A DNA stretch of 47,579 nt from UBA6054 sp964522095 (lineage in GTDB: Bacteria > Planctomycetota > Phycisphaerae > Phycisphaerales > UBA1924), in the NCBI GenBank assembly GCA_964522095.1, contig CAZFSO010000009.1:1-47579 (forward strand). The letters run 5' to 3'. The notes below the pieces were generated by a model, which saw nothing but the letters and a program-made list of their open reading frames with translations, was not told where the DNA came from and made no database searches. This document shows, one piece after another, positions 1-8,338 of this stretch (its first letter is position 1; every line of letters starts with the position of its first letter). Position numbers and translations under genes: made by a program.

Positions 1-52
1 CCGCCGTCAGACCGGCGAGCACCACCGAAACGATCATCGCATGGCGTGTCAT
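1..52 (-). CDS. Partial gene: N-terminal signal peptide of an exported protein
   Basis: Only the first 17 codons lie in the window. An ATG at 52 opens a frame whose residues (M-T-R-H-A-M, then I-V-S-V-V-L-A-G-L-T-A) look like a signal peptide: a short positive start followed by a hydrophobic stretch. An in-frame ATG at 37 is an alternative start. No clear Shine-Dalgarno lies upstream. The rest of the gene is off the left edge, so the product cannot be named. It would be divergent from the ABC-F gene starting at 237. Confidence 0.4.
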   Translation of the reverse strand, partial: MTRHAMIVSVVLAGLTA

Positions 53-85
53 AGGTCATTCTACCGCGATCCCCGGTGGAACAAT

Positions 86-130
86 CCTCCCCCGTCCCCG
101 ACGGGGGAGGTGGCACGGGCGCAGCCCGTG
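86..130. repeat. Tandem palindromes between divergent genes (REP-like)
   Basis: Two adjacent perfect inverted repeats are visible. The first has an 11-bp stem (cctcccccgtc / gacgggggagg) around a 3-nt loop at 86-110. The second has a 7-bp stem (cacgggc / gcccgtg) around a 3-nt loop at 114-130. They lie between divergent 5' ends, so they are not a normal terminator. Layout and base composition resemble dispersed REP-like palindromes of GC-rich bacteria. Copy number cannot be judged from this window. Confidence 0.55.
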
Positions 131-236
131 ACGGAGGGGGAGGGGGCGATGCAGGACCACGAGAACCGACCGTCCCCGCCGCCTGCACTCCGGTGCCCAA
201 ACCCGATGGCCAGTCCACCCCGGCGTACCCTTCCCC

Positions 237-2084
237 GTGCTCCTCCACGCCCACCAACTCACCAAGTCCTACGCCCTGCGCACCCTCTTTTCAGGGGTCT
301 CGCTCACCGTCAACCCCGCCGACCGCATCGGCCTCATCGGCCCCAACGGCGCGGGCAAGAGCACGCTGCTCAAGATCCTCGCCGGCCAGGTCATGCCCGA
401 CGACGGCGAACTCCGCGCCGCCAAGGGCCTACGCGCCGTCTACGTCCCCCAAGCCGACAACTTCCCCGAACCCTCCACCCCGGCGTCGGTCGTCACCGCC
501 GCCGCCCGCGACCACCTCAACCAGCCCGGCGCCGTCCACGACGAGCACGAGGCCGAGACCGTCGCCGCCGGCATCCTCGCACGCATCGGCTTCGACGACG
601 ACCGCGCCCAGGCCCCCACCGCCACCCTCTCCGGCGGCTGGCGCAAGCGACTCTCCATCGCCCGCGCCCTGGCCGCCTGCGCCGGCCAGCCCGACCTCAT
701 CCTCCTCGACGAACCCACCAACCACCTCGACCTCGACGCCATCAACTGGCTCGAGTCCTTTCTCCGGCGCGGCACCTTCGGCGCCACCCCCTTCGCCTCC
801 GTCTTCGTCACCCACGACCGCGCGTTCCTCGAATCCGTCGCCAGCCGCGTCGCCGAACTCAGCCCCGCCTACCCCGACGGCCTCCTCGCCGTCGACGGCA
901 ACTACTCCGAGTTCCTCCGACGCAAGCAGGAGTTCCTCGAAGGCCAGGCCCAGGCCCAGAAGGTCATGGCCAACCAGGTCCGCAAGGACCTCGCCTGGCT
1001 CTCCCGCGGCCCCCAGGGCCGCGGCACCAAGGCCAAGGGACGCATCCAGGCCAGCCACGAACGCATGGACGACCTCGCCACCCTCCGCACCCGCAACGCC
1101 GCCGCCGCGGGGACCGCCGCCAAAGTCGATTTCAACGCCACCGACCGCCGGACGAAGAAACTCGTCGCGGCCCGGGGGATCGCCAAGTCCCTCGGCGGCC
1201 GCGAACTGTTCTCCGACCTCGACCTGACCCTCGGCGTCGGCGACTGCCTCGGCCTGCTCGGCCCCAACGGCAGCGGCAAGACCACCCTCATCCGCGTCCT
1301 CACCGGCGACCTCAAGCCCGACGCCGGCCAGGTCGTCCTGTCCGAGCCCTTGCCCCGCGTCGCCGTCTTCAGCCAGCACCGCACCGAGTTCGACCCGGCC
1401 CTGACCCTCAAGGACGCCCTCTGCCCGATCAGCGACCAGGTCCGCTTCCGCGACCGCCCCATGCACGTCACCGCCTGGGCCCGCCGATTCCTGTTCCGCG
1501 ACGAGCAGCTCGCCCAGCCCGTCGGCTCGCTCAGCGGCGGCGAACTCGCCCGCATCCACATCGCCCGCATCATGCTCGAGCCCGCCGACGTCCTGGTCCT
1601 CGACGAGCCCACCAACGACCTCGACATCCCCACCCTCGAGACCCTCGAGGAAGCCCTCGAGGACTTCCCCGGCGCCATCATCCTGGTCACCCACGACCGC
1701 GCCATGCTCGCCCGACTCTCCACGCAGGTCGTCCACCTCGACGGCCAGGGACGCGCCCGGACCTTCACCAGCGTCGAGCAGGCCCTCGCCCACCGCCCCG
1801 CCGCCGAGCCCGCCCGCCCGGCCCCGCCGCCCCAAGCCGCCGCTCCCGCCCGCGCCCGACGCAAACTCAGTTACAACGAGCAGCGCGAGTACGACACCAT
1901 CGAGCAGCGGATCATGGAGGCCGAGGCCCGAGCCGCCCAGGCCGAGGCGGCTATGAACGAGCCGGCGGTCCTCAACGACCACGCCCGGATGGCGGCCGCG
2001 TGCGACGCGGTCGCCAAGGCCCAGCAGACGGTCGCCGACCTCTACGCGAGGTGGGAGGAACTCGGGTCGATCGCCGGCGCCTGA
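237..2084 (+). CDS. uup: ABC-F family ATP-binding protein, Uup-like
   Basis: This 615-residue soluble protein has two ABC ATPase domains and no membrane segment, as in the ABC-F class that acts on ribosomes or nucleic acids. Domain 1 has Walker A GPNGAGKST (35-43), signature LSGGW (131-135) and Walker B LILLDE with the H-loop downstream. Domain 2 has GPNGSGKTT (342-350), LSGGE (432-436) and VLVLDEP (452-458). A charged linker spans about 225-310. After an Ala/Pro-rich stretch, the C-terminal 60 residues begin KLSYNEQREYD and form a coiled coil, the hallmark of Uup, which binds branched DNA and limits transposon excision in E. coli. The start is GTG at 237. Its 3' end overlaps the convergent Na/Pi transporter gene by 43 nt. 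The Uup assignment rests on the C-terminal domain; another ABC-F subfamily is possible. Confidence 0.85.
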   Translation: MLLHAHQLTKSYALRTLFSGVSLTVNPADRIGLIGPNGAGKSTLLKILAGQVMPDDGELRAAKGLRAVYVPQADNFPEPSTPASVVTAAARDHLNQPGAVHDEHEAETVAAGILARIGFDDDRAQAPTATLSGGWRKRLSIARALAACAGQPDLILLDEPTNHLDLDAINWLESFLRRGTFGATPFASVFVTHDRAFLESVASRVAELSPAYPDGLLAVDGNYSEFLRRKQEFLEGQAQAQKVMANQVRKDLAWLSRGPQGRGTKAKGRIQASHERMDDLATLRTRNAAAAGTAAKVDFNATDRRTKKLVAARGIAKSLGGRELFSDLDLTLGVGDCLGLLGPNGSGKTTLIRVLTGDLKPDAGQVVLSEPLPRVAVFSQHRTEFDPALTLKDALCPISDQVRFRDRPMHVTAWARRFLFRDEQLAQPVGSLSGGELARIHIARIMLEPADVLVLDEPTNDLDIPTLETLEEALEDFPGAIILVTHDRAMLARLSTQVVHLDGQGRARTFTSVEQALAHRPAAEPARPAPPPQAAAPARARRKLSYNEQREYDTIEQRIMEAEARAAQAEAAMNEPAVLNDHARMAAACDAVAKAQQTVADLYARWEELGSIAGA

Positions 2085-3658
2085 TCCGCCGCGAGCGCGG
2101 GCGGGCGGAGGTGGTGCAGCGTCCGGATCGTGTGGTACCCCACGGCGTCGAGCCAGCGGATCGTCTCGATCAGGTCGCCCCCGACCTCCGGCGCCACCGC
2201 CCCGCGGGCCGTCTTTTCCAGCAGGCCGACCCGGTGGGACTTGCGCAGCGCCGCGATGGCCGCCGACCGCTCGGCCAGCCCTTCGGGCTCGCCGGCCCAA
2301 CCCTCCGGCGTGAACCCCGCCAGCACGGACCGCACCAGTTCCTCGGCGGCCTCCCGGACCGGCTCGATGTCACCCCGTCGGACCAGTTCGGGCCGGTCGT
2401 CGAGCCGGTCGATGACCTCGCCGAGGCGTTCGAGATGGTCAATGGCGTGGACGAGCCCGATCTGGTGGGCGACGTCGGCCTGCTTGCCCGTCTCGGCGCC
2501 GATGCGGGCGACAAAGTTCGCCGCGTACGGGATGGCCCGGCGGGCCTGGTCGAACCGCTCGTTGCCGTCCCTGGCCGGGGTCTCACCCCGGCAGACCGAG
2601 ACCGTGCGGGCCAGGAACACCGCGAGGATGTCCGCCAGCGCCCGGCGTGCGGCCTCCAGGGCGACCGGGCCGAGTTCGGCGACGGACGCGTCGAGGTGGG
2701 CCGCGAAGGACGGGGCGCGTTCCGGGACCATCCGCTCGACGAGGCGTGCGAAGCGGGCGCTGACGGGCAGGAAGATCATGACCCCGATCACGTTGAAGGC
2801 GGTGTGGAAACCCGCGAGCGTCGCGACGCCAGCGTTATCGTCCGCGGCACGCTCGATGATCTCAACGGACCGGGCGAAGACGGGCAGCAGCGCGAAGGCG
2901 ACAACGCCGGTCAGCACGTTGAAGAGGATGTGGGCCAGGGCGGTCCGCTTGGCGGCGTTGGTCGCGCCGATCGCCGCCAGCGCGGTGGTCACGCTGGTGC
3001 CCACGTTCTGTCCGATGACGAGGGCGGCGCCCTGGGTGACGTCGATCCCGCCGGTGTGCAGGGCTGCGAGCGTGACCGCCATGGCGGCGGACGAGGACTG
3101 CATGAGCAGGGTCATGACGATGCCGACGACGACGAGCACCAGCGCGCCGAGCATGCCGTCGCCGGGGAGGGCCCCCAAGTCGATCCGTTCGGCCATGCCT
3201 CCCATGCCCTCCTGCATGAGGGCGATGCCGAAGAAGAGCACGCCGAACCCGGCGAGGGCCACGCCCGCGCTGGCCGTTCTGCCGCGGCCGAGCAGGCGCA
3301 TCATGGCGCCGACGAACACCACCGGCAAAGCGATGGCGCCCATCGAGAGTTTGAAGCCGAGGAGCGAGACGATCCAGCCGGTGCTGGTGGTGCCGATGTT
3401 GGCCCCGAAGATGACCCCGATGGCCTGCGGGAAGGTGATCAGGCCGGCGCTGACGAACCCGATGGTCGTGAGCATGGTCGCGCTCGAGGACTGAAGGATG
3501 GCGGTCAGGGCGGCCCCGGAGAGGGTGGCGGTGACCGGGCCGCGGACGAAGCGGGTCAGGACTTCGCGCAGGGCGGTCCCGGCGAGGGCCTTGATGCCGT
3601 CCGTGAGGAGGGTCATGCCCAGGAGGAACAGCCCGATGCCGCCGAGGGTGTTCAGCAT
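2042..3658 (-). CDS. Na/Pi cotransporter family protein (NptA/PhoU-like)
   Basis: This 538-residue membrane protein is of the Na+/phosphate cotransporter II family. The duplicated core is clear: QSSSA at 56-60 followed by GANIGTT at 85-91, and QSSSA at 187-191 followed by GQNVGTS at 216-222, each within hydrophobic helices. The last about 230 residues are charged and helical and correspond to the PhoU-like C-terminal domain seen in bacterial members. I chose the ATG at 3658, because the longer open frame would run through argH in another phase. The gap to argH is only 19 nt on the same strand, so it may be the last gene of the arginine operon, although phosphate or anion uptake has no obvious link to arginine. 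Its stop lies inside the ABC-F reading frame on the other strand. Confidence 0.88.
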   Translation of the reverse strand: MLNTLGGIGLFLLGMTLLTDGIKALAGTALREVLTRFVRGPVTATLSGAALTAILQSSSATMLTTIGFVSAGLITFPQAIGVIFGANIGTTSTGWIVSLLGFKLSMGAIALPVVFVGAMMRLLGRGRTASAGVALAGFGVLFFGIALMQEGMGGMAERIDLGALPGDGMLGALVLVVVGIVMTLLMQSSSAAMAVTLAALHTGGIDVTQGAALVIGQNVGTSVTTALAAIGATNAAKRTALAHILFNVLTGVVAFALLPVFARSVEIIERAADDNAGVATLAGFHTAFNVIGVMIFLPVSARFARLVERMVPERAPSFAAHLDASVAELGPVALEAARRALADILAVFLARTVSVCRGETPARDGNERFDQARRAIPYAANFVARIGAETGKQADVAHQIGLVHAIDHLERLGEVIDRLDDRPELVRRGDIEPVREAAEELVRSVLAGFTPEGWAGEPEGLAERSAAIAALRKSHRVGLLEKTARGAVAPEVGGDLIETIRWLDAVGYHTIRTLHHLRPPALAADQAPAIDPSSSHLA

Positions 3659-3677
3659 GCGGCACTGTATCCGGGCG

Positions 3678-4976
3678 TCACGCGTCCGCTGTCGCGTCGA
3701 TGCGGGCGGCGATGGCGTCGAGCCCCAGATTGGCGCAGCCGCCGAGCGAGACCCGCGCCGCGAGGCTCGACGCCGCGTCGGCGTCTGCCAACTGCTCGAG
3801 CGTGTCACCGACCTGGCGGTAGGCCTCTCGGAACGGCAAGCCGCCCGCGGCCAGTTCAACGGCCCGATCGGTCGCCATCATGGCGGGCTCGATGGCGTTG
3901 CGCATGCGCGCGAGGTCGAACTCGGTGCGCCGGATCACGCCGGGGACGAGGGCGACGGCGTCCAGCGTCACGCGGGTGGCCCGGACGAGCGGCGCCTTGG
4001 TGAGTTGGAGGTCGCGGTGGTAGCCGCTGGGCAGGCTGAGGACCTGCTGGAGTTCGGCCATCGCGCCCCCGACGACGGCGCAGGAGGCGCGGAGGAGTTC
4101 GGCCAGGTCCGGGTTCTTCTTGTTGGGCATGATCGACGAGCCGGTGACGGTCTCGGGCGGCATGCGGACGAAGCTGAACTCAGCGGTGCTGAACAGGCTG
4201 AGGTCCCATGCCAGGCGGCGGACGTCCTGCATGGCCTGCCACATGGCGCTGAGGGCGTGGTGCTCGTGCTTGCCGCGCCCCGCCTGGGCGGTCATCGGGT
4301 TGATGACGACGCGGTCGAAGCCCAGGTCGGCGGCGACCTGCTCGCGTGGCAGGGGCAGGTTGACGCCGTAGCCGGCGGCCGTGCCGAGGGGGCACGCGTT
4401 GATCCAGGACCGGGTCATGGCGACGAGTTCGGCCGATTCGGCGAAGGACTCGGCGAACGAGCCCATCCAGAGGCCGACGCTGGAGGGGACGGCCCGCTGG
4501 AGGTGGGTGTAGCCGGGCATCGGCGCCATTTCGTCGGCGCGGGCGCGGTCCAGGGCGGCGCGGGCGCACTCGATGAGGCCGGCCCGCAGCGCGTCGAGGC
4601 TGTCGCGCATGTAGAGGCGGGTGGCGACGAGCACCTGGTCGTTGCGGCTGCGCCCCAGGTGGACCCGGCGGCCGGCCTCGCCGAGGCGCTCGGTCAGGAA
4701 GGCCTCGATGGCCGAGTGGCCGTCCTCGTAGCGGTCGTCGAGGGTGAAACCGCCTTCGGACCACAGGCTTGCGAGGTCGGCCAAGGCGGCGTCGATGGCG
4801 GCCGCGTCGGCGGGCGAGAGCAGGCCGACTGAGGCGAGCCCGCGGGCGTGGGCGGCGGTGGCGCGGACGTCGTACGGGAAGAGTTCCCGATCGAGCGCGA
4901 CGTCGTCGCCGGCGAGAAATCGCATGACGGCGGCGTCGGTGCGGACGCCCTCTTTCTGCCAGAGGAGGTTGCTCAC
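3678..4976 (-). CDS. argH: Argininosuccinate lyase
   Basis: This cytoplasmic enzyme splits argininosuccinate into arginine and fumarate, the last step of arginine synthesis. The 432 residues carry fumarase/aspartase-superfamily motifs: HLGRSRND at 106-113, GYTHLQ with the catalytic His region at 155-160, and the mobile signature loop GSSIMPNKKNPD at 279-290 with the catalytic Ser. Length is slightly shorter than the usual roughly 450-460. Its ATG overlaps the argC stop by 4 nt (ATGA), which implies translational coupling in the argRF'GEBCH operon. The N-P-N-K variant of the signature loop replaces the common M-P-Q-K form. Confidence 0.96.
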   Translation of the reverse strand: MSNLLWQKEGVRTDAAVMRFLAGDDVALDRELFPYDVRATAAHARGLASVGLLSPADAAAIDAALADLASLWSEGGFTLDDRYEDGHSAIEAFLTERLGEAGRRVHLGRSRNDQVLVATRLYMRDSLDALRAGLIECARAALDRARADEMAPMPGYTHLQRAVPSSVGLWMGSFAESFAESAELVAMTRSWINACPLGTAAGYGVNLPLPREQVAADLGFDRVVINPMTAQAGRGKHEHHALSAMWQAMQDVRRLAWDLSLFSTAEFSFVRMPPETVTGSSIMPNKKNPDLAELLRASCAVVGGAMAELQQVLSLPSGYHRDLQLTKAPLVRATRVTLDAVALVPGVIRRTEFDLARMRNAIEPAMMATDRAVELAAGGLPFREAYRQVGDTLEQLADADAASSLAARVSLGGCANLGLDAIAARIDATADA

Positions 4977-5920
4977 GGCGCGTCTCCGGTCAGGCCGAGT
5001 TCGGCCGGCAGGCCGAAGGCGAGGTTGAGGTTCTGCACGGCCTGCGACGCCGCGCCCTTGAGCAGGTTGTCGAGGGTGCAGACGACGGCGAGGTCTCGGG
5101 CGTCCTCGCCCAAGGCCAGGGCGCCGATCTCGGCGCCGGGCTTGCCGGCGGCGTCCTGGACGCGGGGCGTTTGCTCGCCCAGGAACCGGACCAGGGGCGC
5201 ATGGGCGTAGGCGGCGCGGTACCGCTCGGCGAGTCCGTCGACGGTTGTCGGCTCGTGCAGGCGGGCCTGGACGGTGACACTGATCCCCCTGAAGAACGGC
5301 GCGACGTGGGGCGAGAAGCGGATCGGGCGGCCGAGGTGGCGCGAGGCCTCGCGCTCGTGGGTGTGGCCGACGAGGCGGTAGGGGGTTACGCCGTCGGCGA
5401 GCAGGGAGGGGTCGTTGCGGGGCGAGGGCGTGGAGCCCGCGCCGGAGTAGCCCGAGACCCCGAATGCGTGCGGGGTCCCGTCGATCAGGTCGATCAGCGG
5501 GCGCAGGGCCAGTTGGACGGCGGTGGCGTAGCAGCCGGGGTTGCTGATGCGGCGGGCCCCGCGGAGGCGGTGGGCGTTGTGCTCGGGAAGGCCGTAAGCC
5601 CAGGCGTCGTCGAACCGGTGGTCGGCGGAGAGGTCGATCACGACGCGGTCGGCGAGGGCGGCTGCGTACGCCCCCGCCGCTCCGTCGGGGACGGCGAGGA
5701 CGATGGCGTCGGCGTGCCGACCGGCCAGGTGGTCCGGGCTGGCGTCGATGAAACGGGCGTGGTCGGGCCCGCCGGCCGGCACGGGCTGCCCGGCTCCGGA
5801 CCGGGAGGCGGCGTAGGCCAGGCGGAACCGGGGGTGGCGTTCGATGAGGGCGGTCAGTTCGGCCCCGGCGTAGCCGCGGGCGCCGACGACGCCGATCTCG
5901 ATGGGTGGTTCAGACGGCAA
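4973..5920 (-). CDS. argC: N-acetyl-gamma-glutamyl-phosphate reductase
   Basis: This NADPH-dependent reductase converts N-acetylglutamyl phosphate to the semialdehyde. The nucleotide-binding motif VVGARGYAGAEL lies at 11-22, LSADHRF at 97-103, and the catalytic Cys130 in SNPGCYATA. At 315 residues it is the shorter class. The start appears to be TTG at 5920, with GGGAG about 9 nt upstream and no ATG or GTG nearby. This start overlaps the end of argB by 11 nt. Its stop overlaps the argH start by 4 nt. The combination of a rare start codon with tight overlap suggests coupled translation. Confidence 0.94.
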   Translation of the reverse strand: MPSEPPIEIGVVGARGYAGAELTALIERHPRFRLAYAASRSGAGQPVPAGGPDHARFIDASPDHLAGRHADAIVLAVPDGAAGAYAAALADRVVIDLSADHRFDDAWAYGLPEHNAHRLRGARRISNPGCYATAVQLALRPLIDLIDGTPHAFGVSGYSGAGSTPSPRNDPSLLADGVTPYRLVGHTHEREASRHLGRPIRFSPHVAPFFRGISVTVQARLHEPTTVDGLAERYRAAYAHAPLVRFLGEQTPRVQDAAGKPGAEIGALALGEDARDLAVVCTLDNLLKGAASQAVQNLNLAFGLPAELGLTGDAP

Positions 5921-7238
5921 CGGCGGGCTCCCGTGCGAGAGTGTCGCCGAAACTCGGCTCGTGGGCGAGGGCGCGTGCGATGGCCTGCTCGACCTCGTCG
6001 CTGGTGTCGAGGCCGCGCCAGAAGATCAGCCAGTTGTCGGCACGTTCCATGCCGTCGGCGCGGTGCATGTACCAGGCGTTGATGGGGTTGTCCGCGCGGG
6101 ATCGCCAGAAGAGCCGGGGGTGCCGGGCGACGAGTTTGTTCCAGAGGGTCGCGCCGATGCCGGCGCCCTGTGCTTCGGCGGTGACGGCGAACTTGTCGAG
6201 GTAGGCCGCGGGCCGCTCGTTCTCGATGACGATGGCGACCGCGGTGTAGGGCGCGATGATGGCCGTGGCCCCGTCGACCGAAGAGAAGTAGTCGTCGCGG
6301 AGGCGGCGGCCGAAACTGCTCTCCAGCAGCGTGCGCAGTTGTTCGAGGTCGAGTGATGCGAGGCCGGCGCGGGTCTCGATGGCGGCGCCGCGGCGGACGA
6401 GCGTACCGCTGCCCTTGTGGGTGAAGAGTTCGCGTGCGAGGTGGGCGGGCTTGGTGATGGAGACGGACGCGTGGGCCGGAAGGGTGGCGAGCAGGTCGCC
6501 GATCTCGAGGAGTTTGCGTGCCATGCCGCCGGTGACCTGGCCGGACTCGACGAGTTGGGCGCGGTCCTCTTCGAGGTTGATGGCGGAGATGACGGCGCCG
6601 TCGGCGCCGAGGATGCCGCCGGTCTCGGTGAGGAAGACGACCTTGCCGGGGCGGAGGGCCTCGGAGAGGGCCCGGGCGGCGGTGTCGGCGTTGACGTTGA
6701 GCAGTTGGCCGTCGGGGGTGACGCCGAGCGGCGAGAGGACGGGGAGGTAGCCGGCCTCCAGTGCGGCGGCGACCGGGGCGAGGTCCACGCGGGTGATGCG
6801 GCCGACGAGGCCGAGCCGGCGGGGGTCGTCGGGGACGGCCTCGAAGACGCCGGAGGGGATCATGCGGGCGCGGACGCCGTGGGCGTCGATCGCCTCGGCG
6901 AGTCGGGCGCCCTCGCGGAGGAACATGCGGTGAGCGGCCTGGAGCACCTCGGGGGTGGTGACGCGCAGGCCGTCGACAAAGTTGGAAAGGACGCCCTGGG
7001 CGTCGAGGTCGCGGGAGAGTTGCGGCCCGGCGCCGTGGACGACGACGGGGGCCATCCCGACGTGGCGGAGGAAGGCGAGGGAGGAGGCGAGGTCCTCCAG
7101 GTCGTTCTCGATGAGCGCGCCGCCGACCTTGACGACGGTGGTGCGCGTCGCGCCGGGCTGGGTGTACTCGCGCAGGTAGCGTTCGACTTCGCGCCGACCG
7201 CCGAGGTTGTGGAGCAGGTTGAGGATGATGTCGCGCAT
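5910..7238 (-). CDS. argB: Bifunctional acetylglutamate kinase / N-acetylglutamate synthase
   Basis: This is a two-domain, 442-residue enzyme. The first about 285 residues are an amino-acid kinase: VVKVGGALIEN (35-45), HGAGPQ (68-73) and a downstream NVNADTAARA segment that binds acetylglutamate and ATP. The remaining about 150 residues form a GNAT acetyltransferase of the vertebrate/yeast NAGS type (LRDDYFSS, then AYLDKFAV and GIGATLWNKL). This is the organisation of the NAGS/K of Xanthomonas and Maricaulis, which makes N-acetylglutamate and phosphorylates it, and which is arginine-inhibited in those species. Its ATG overlaps the argE stop by one base (TGATG). With this protein present the operon needs no argA or argJ. 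I place the start at 7238, since the longer open frame upstream is the argE gene in another phase. Confidence 0.93.
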   Translation of the reverse strand: MRDIILNLLHNLGGRREVERYLREYTQPGATRTTVVKVGGALIENDLEDLASSLAFLRHVGMAPVVVHGAGPQLSRDLDAQGVLSNFVDGLRVTTPEVLQAAHRMFLREGARLAEAIDAHGVRARMIPSGVFEAVPDDPRRLGLVGRITRVDLAPVAAALEAGYLPVLSPLGVTPDGQLLNVNADTAARALSEALRPGKVVFLTETGGILGADGAVISAINLEEDRAQLVESGQVTGGMARKLLEIGDLLATLPAHASVSITKPAHLARELFTHKGSGTLVRRGAAIETRAGLASLDLEQLRTLLESSFGRRLRDDYFSSVDGATAIIAPYTAVAIVIENERPAAYLDKFAVTAEAQGAGIGATLWNKLVARHPRLFWRSRADNPINAWYMHRADGMERADNWLIFWRGLDTSDEVEQAIARALAHEPSFGDTLAREPAVAV

Positions 7239-8338
7239 CACGGGGTCACCGCCTTCGCGGCGGCGGCCGGCTCGGCCTGGGCGTCCAGCGGATCCGAGAA
7301 GACGCGCTTGTACGCCTCGGCGGCGCGGCGCAGGTCGTCGAGCGGGACGAACTCGTCGGCGGCGTGGGCCTGGCGGATGTCGCCCGGGCCCAGCACGACG
7401 GTCGCCAGGCCGGCCTCGCCGAACAGGGCGGCCTCGGTCCAGAAGTCCACGGGGTCGCCCTTGTCGAGGTGGTAGTCGGCCAGCAGGGCGTCGGTGTCGG
7501 GGGTCTCGTCCAGGCCGGGGGCGCTGAAGCGGGTGGTCCAGTCGCAGCACTCGCGGTTGGCGGCCAGGTCGGCCAGGTCGGCGGCGGGGACGTCGGGGTG
7601 CATGCCGGGGGGCGGGCGCATGCCGAAGACGACGCGGGCGGAGGACGCGGCGACGTTGGCCTTGGCGCCACCCTGGATCATGCCGACGTTGAGGCGGATG
7701 TCGTCGTAGGGCGGCTTTCGGGCCAGGTCGATGGCGGCGCTGCACCACAGCGCGGCGAGGTGCACGGCGTTGCGCTGGTCGGCGCCGATGACGGACGAGT
7801 GGGCCGCCACGCCCTTGAAGGCGAGGTCGTAGGTGGCCAGGCCGCGGTGGCGGGTGACGGCGCGCACGCCGGTCGGCTCGGCGACGATCGCCCGGGTGTA
7901 GGCGGGCTGGGCGGCGAGGAAGGTGCGCACGCAGCGGCTGGAACCGGCCTCCTCGTCGGTGGTCAGCAGCAGGGCGACGGCGCCGTCGGCCACCTCGGCC
8001 GCGGCGAGCATGCAGGCGGCGGCGCCCTTGACGTCGCACGCGCCCAGGCCGACGGCGTGGTCGGCGTCGACGCCGAGTTTGAAGGGGTCGCGTGTCCAGG
8101 AGGGGTCGGCGGGGACGGTGTCGAGGTGGCAGTTGAGGATCGTGCGGGCCCGGCCGCGCGTGGCGAGCAGTGAGACGCAGCCGTCGCCGAGGTCGGTCAG
8201 CGCGACCTCGCAGCCCGCGGCGCGCAGGACGCCGGCGCAGTAGGCCACGGCGGGGTGGTCCGGGGTGATCGCGCGTGGTGGGTTCTGCGTGTCGCAGGCG
8301 ACGAGGCGGTCGAGATGGGTCAGCACGCGGCCGAGCAT
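7238..8338 (-). CDS. argE: Acetylcitrulline/acetylornithine deacetylase (M20 family)
   Basis: This 366-residue metallopeptidase-fold deacetylase has CHLDTVPAD (70-78), which carries a metal-ligand His and the conserved Asp. ACDVKGAAA (100-108) carries the bridging Asp, and TTDEEAGSSR (126-135) has the general-base and metal Glu pair. In the Xanthomonas-type pathway the homologous enzyme acts on N-acetylcitrulline. The neighbouring carbamoyltransferase is of the acetylornithine type, so I infer acetylcitrulline as the substrate here. The ATG at 8338 lies 19 nt inside the end of argG. The stop overlaps the argB start by one base. Confidence 0.9.
   Translation of the reverse strand: MLGRVLTHLDRLVACDTQNPPRAITPDHPAVAYCAGVLRAAGCEVALTDLGDGCVSLLATRGRARTILNCHLDTVPADPSWTRDPFKLGVDADHAVGLGACDVKGAAACMLAAAEVADGAVALLLTTDEEAGSSRCVRTFLAAQPAYTRAIVAEPTGVRAVTRHRGLATYDLAFKGVAAHSSVIGADQRNAVHLAALWCSAAIDLARKPPYDDIRLNVGMIQGGAKANVAASSARVVFGMRPPPGMHPDVPAADLADLAANRECCDWTTRFSAPGLDETPDTDALLADYHLDKGDPVDFWTEAALFGEAGLATVVLGPGDIRQAHAADEFVPLDDLRRAAEAYKRVFSDPLDAQAEPAAAAKAVTP

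Noticed and set aside
41..4003. A 1320-residue open frame on the plus strand
   Set aside because: It is a low-complexity Arg/Pro/His-rich shadow crossing the ABC-F gene and antisense to the Na/Pi and argH genes. Similar long shadows occur throughout because the DNA is so GC-rich.
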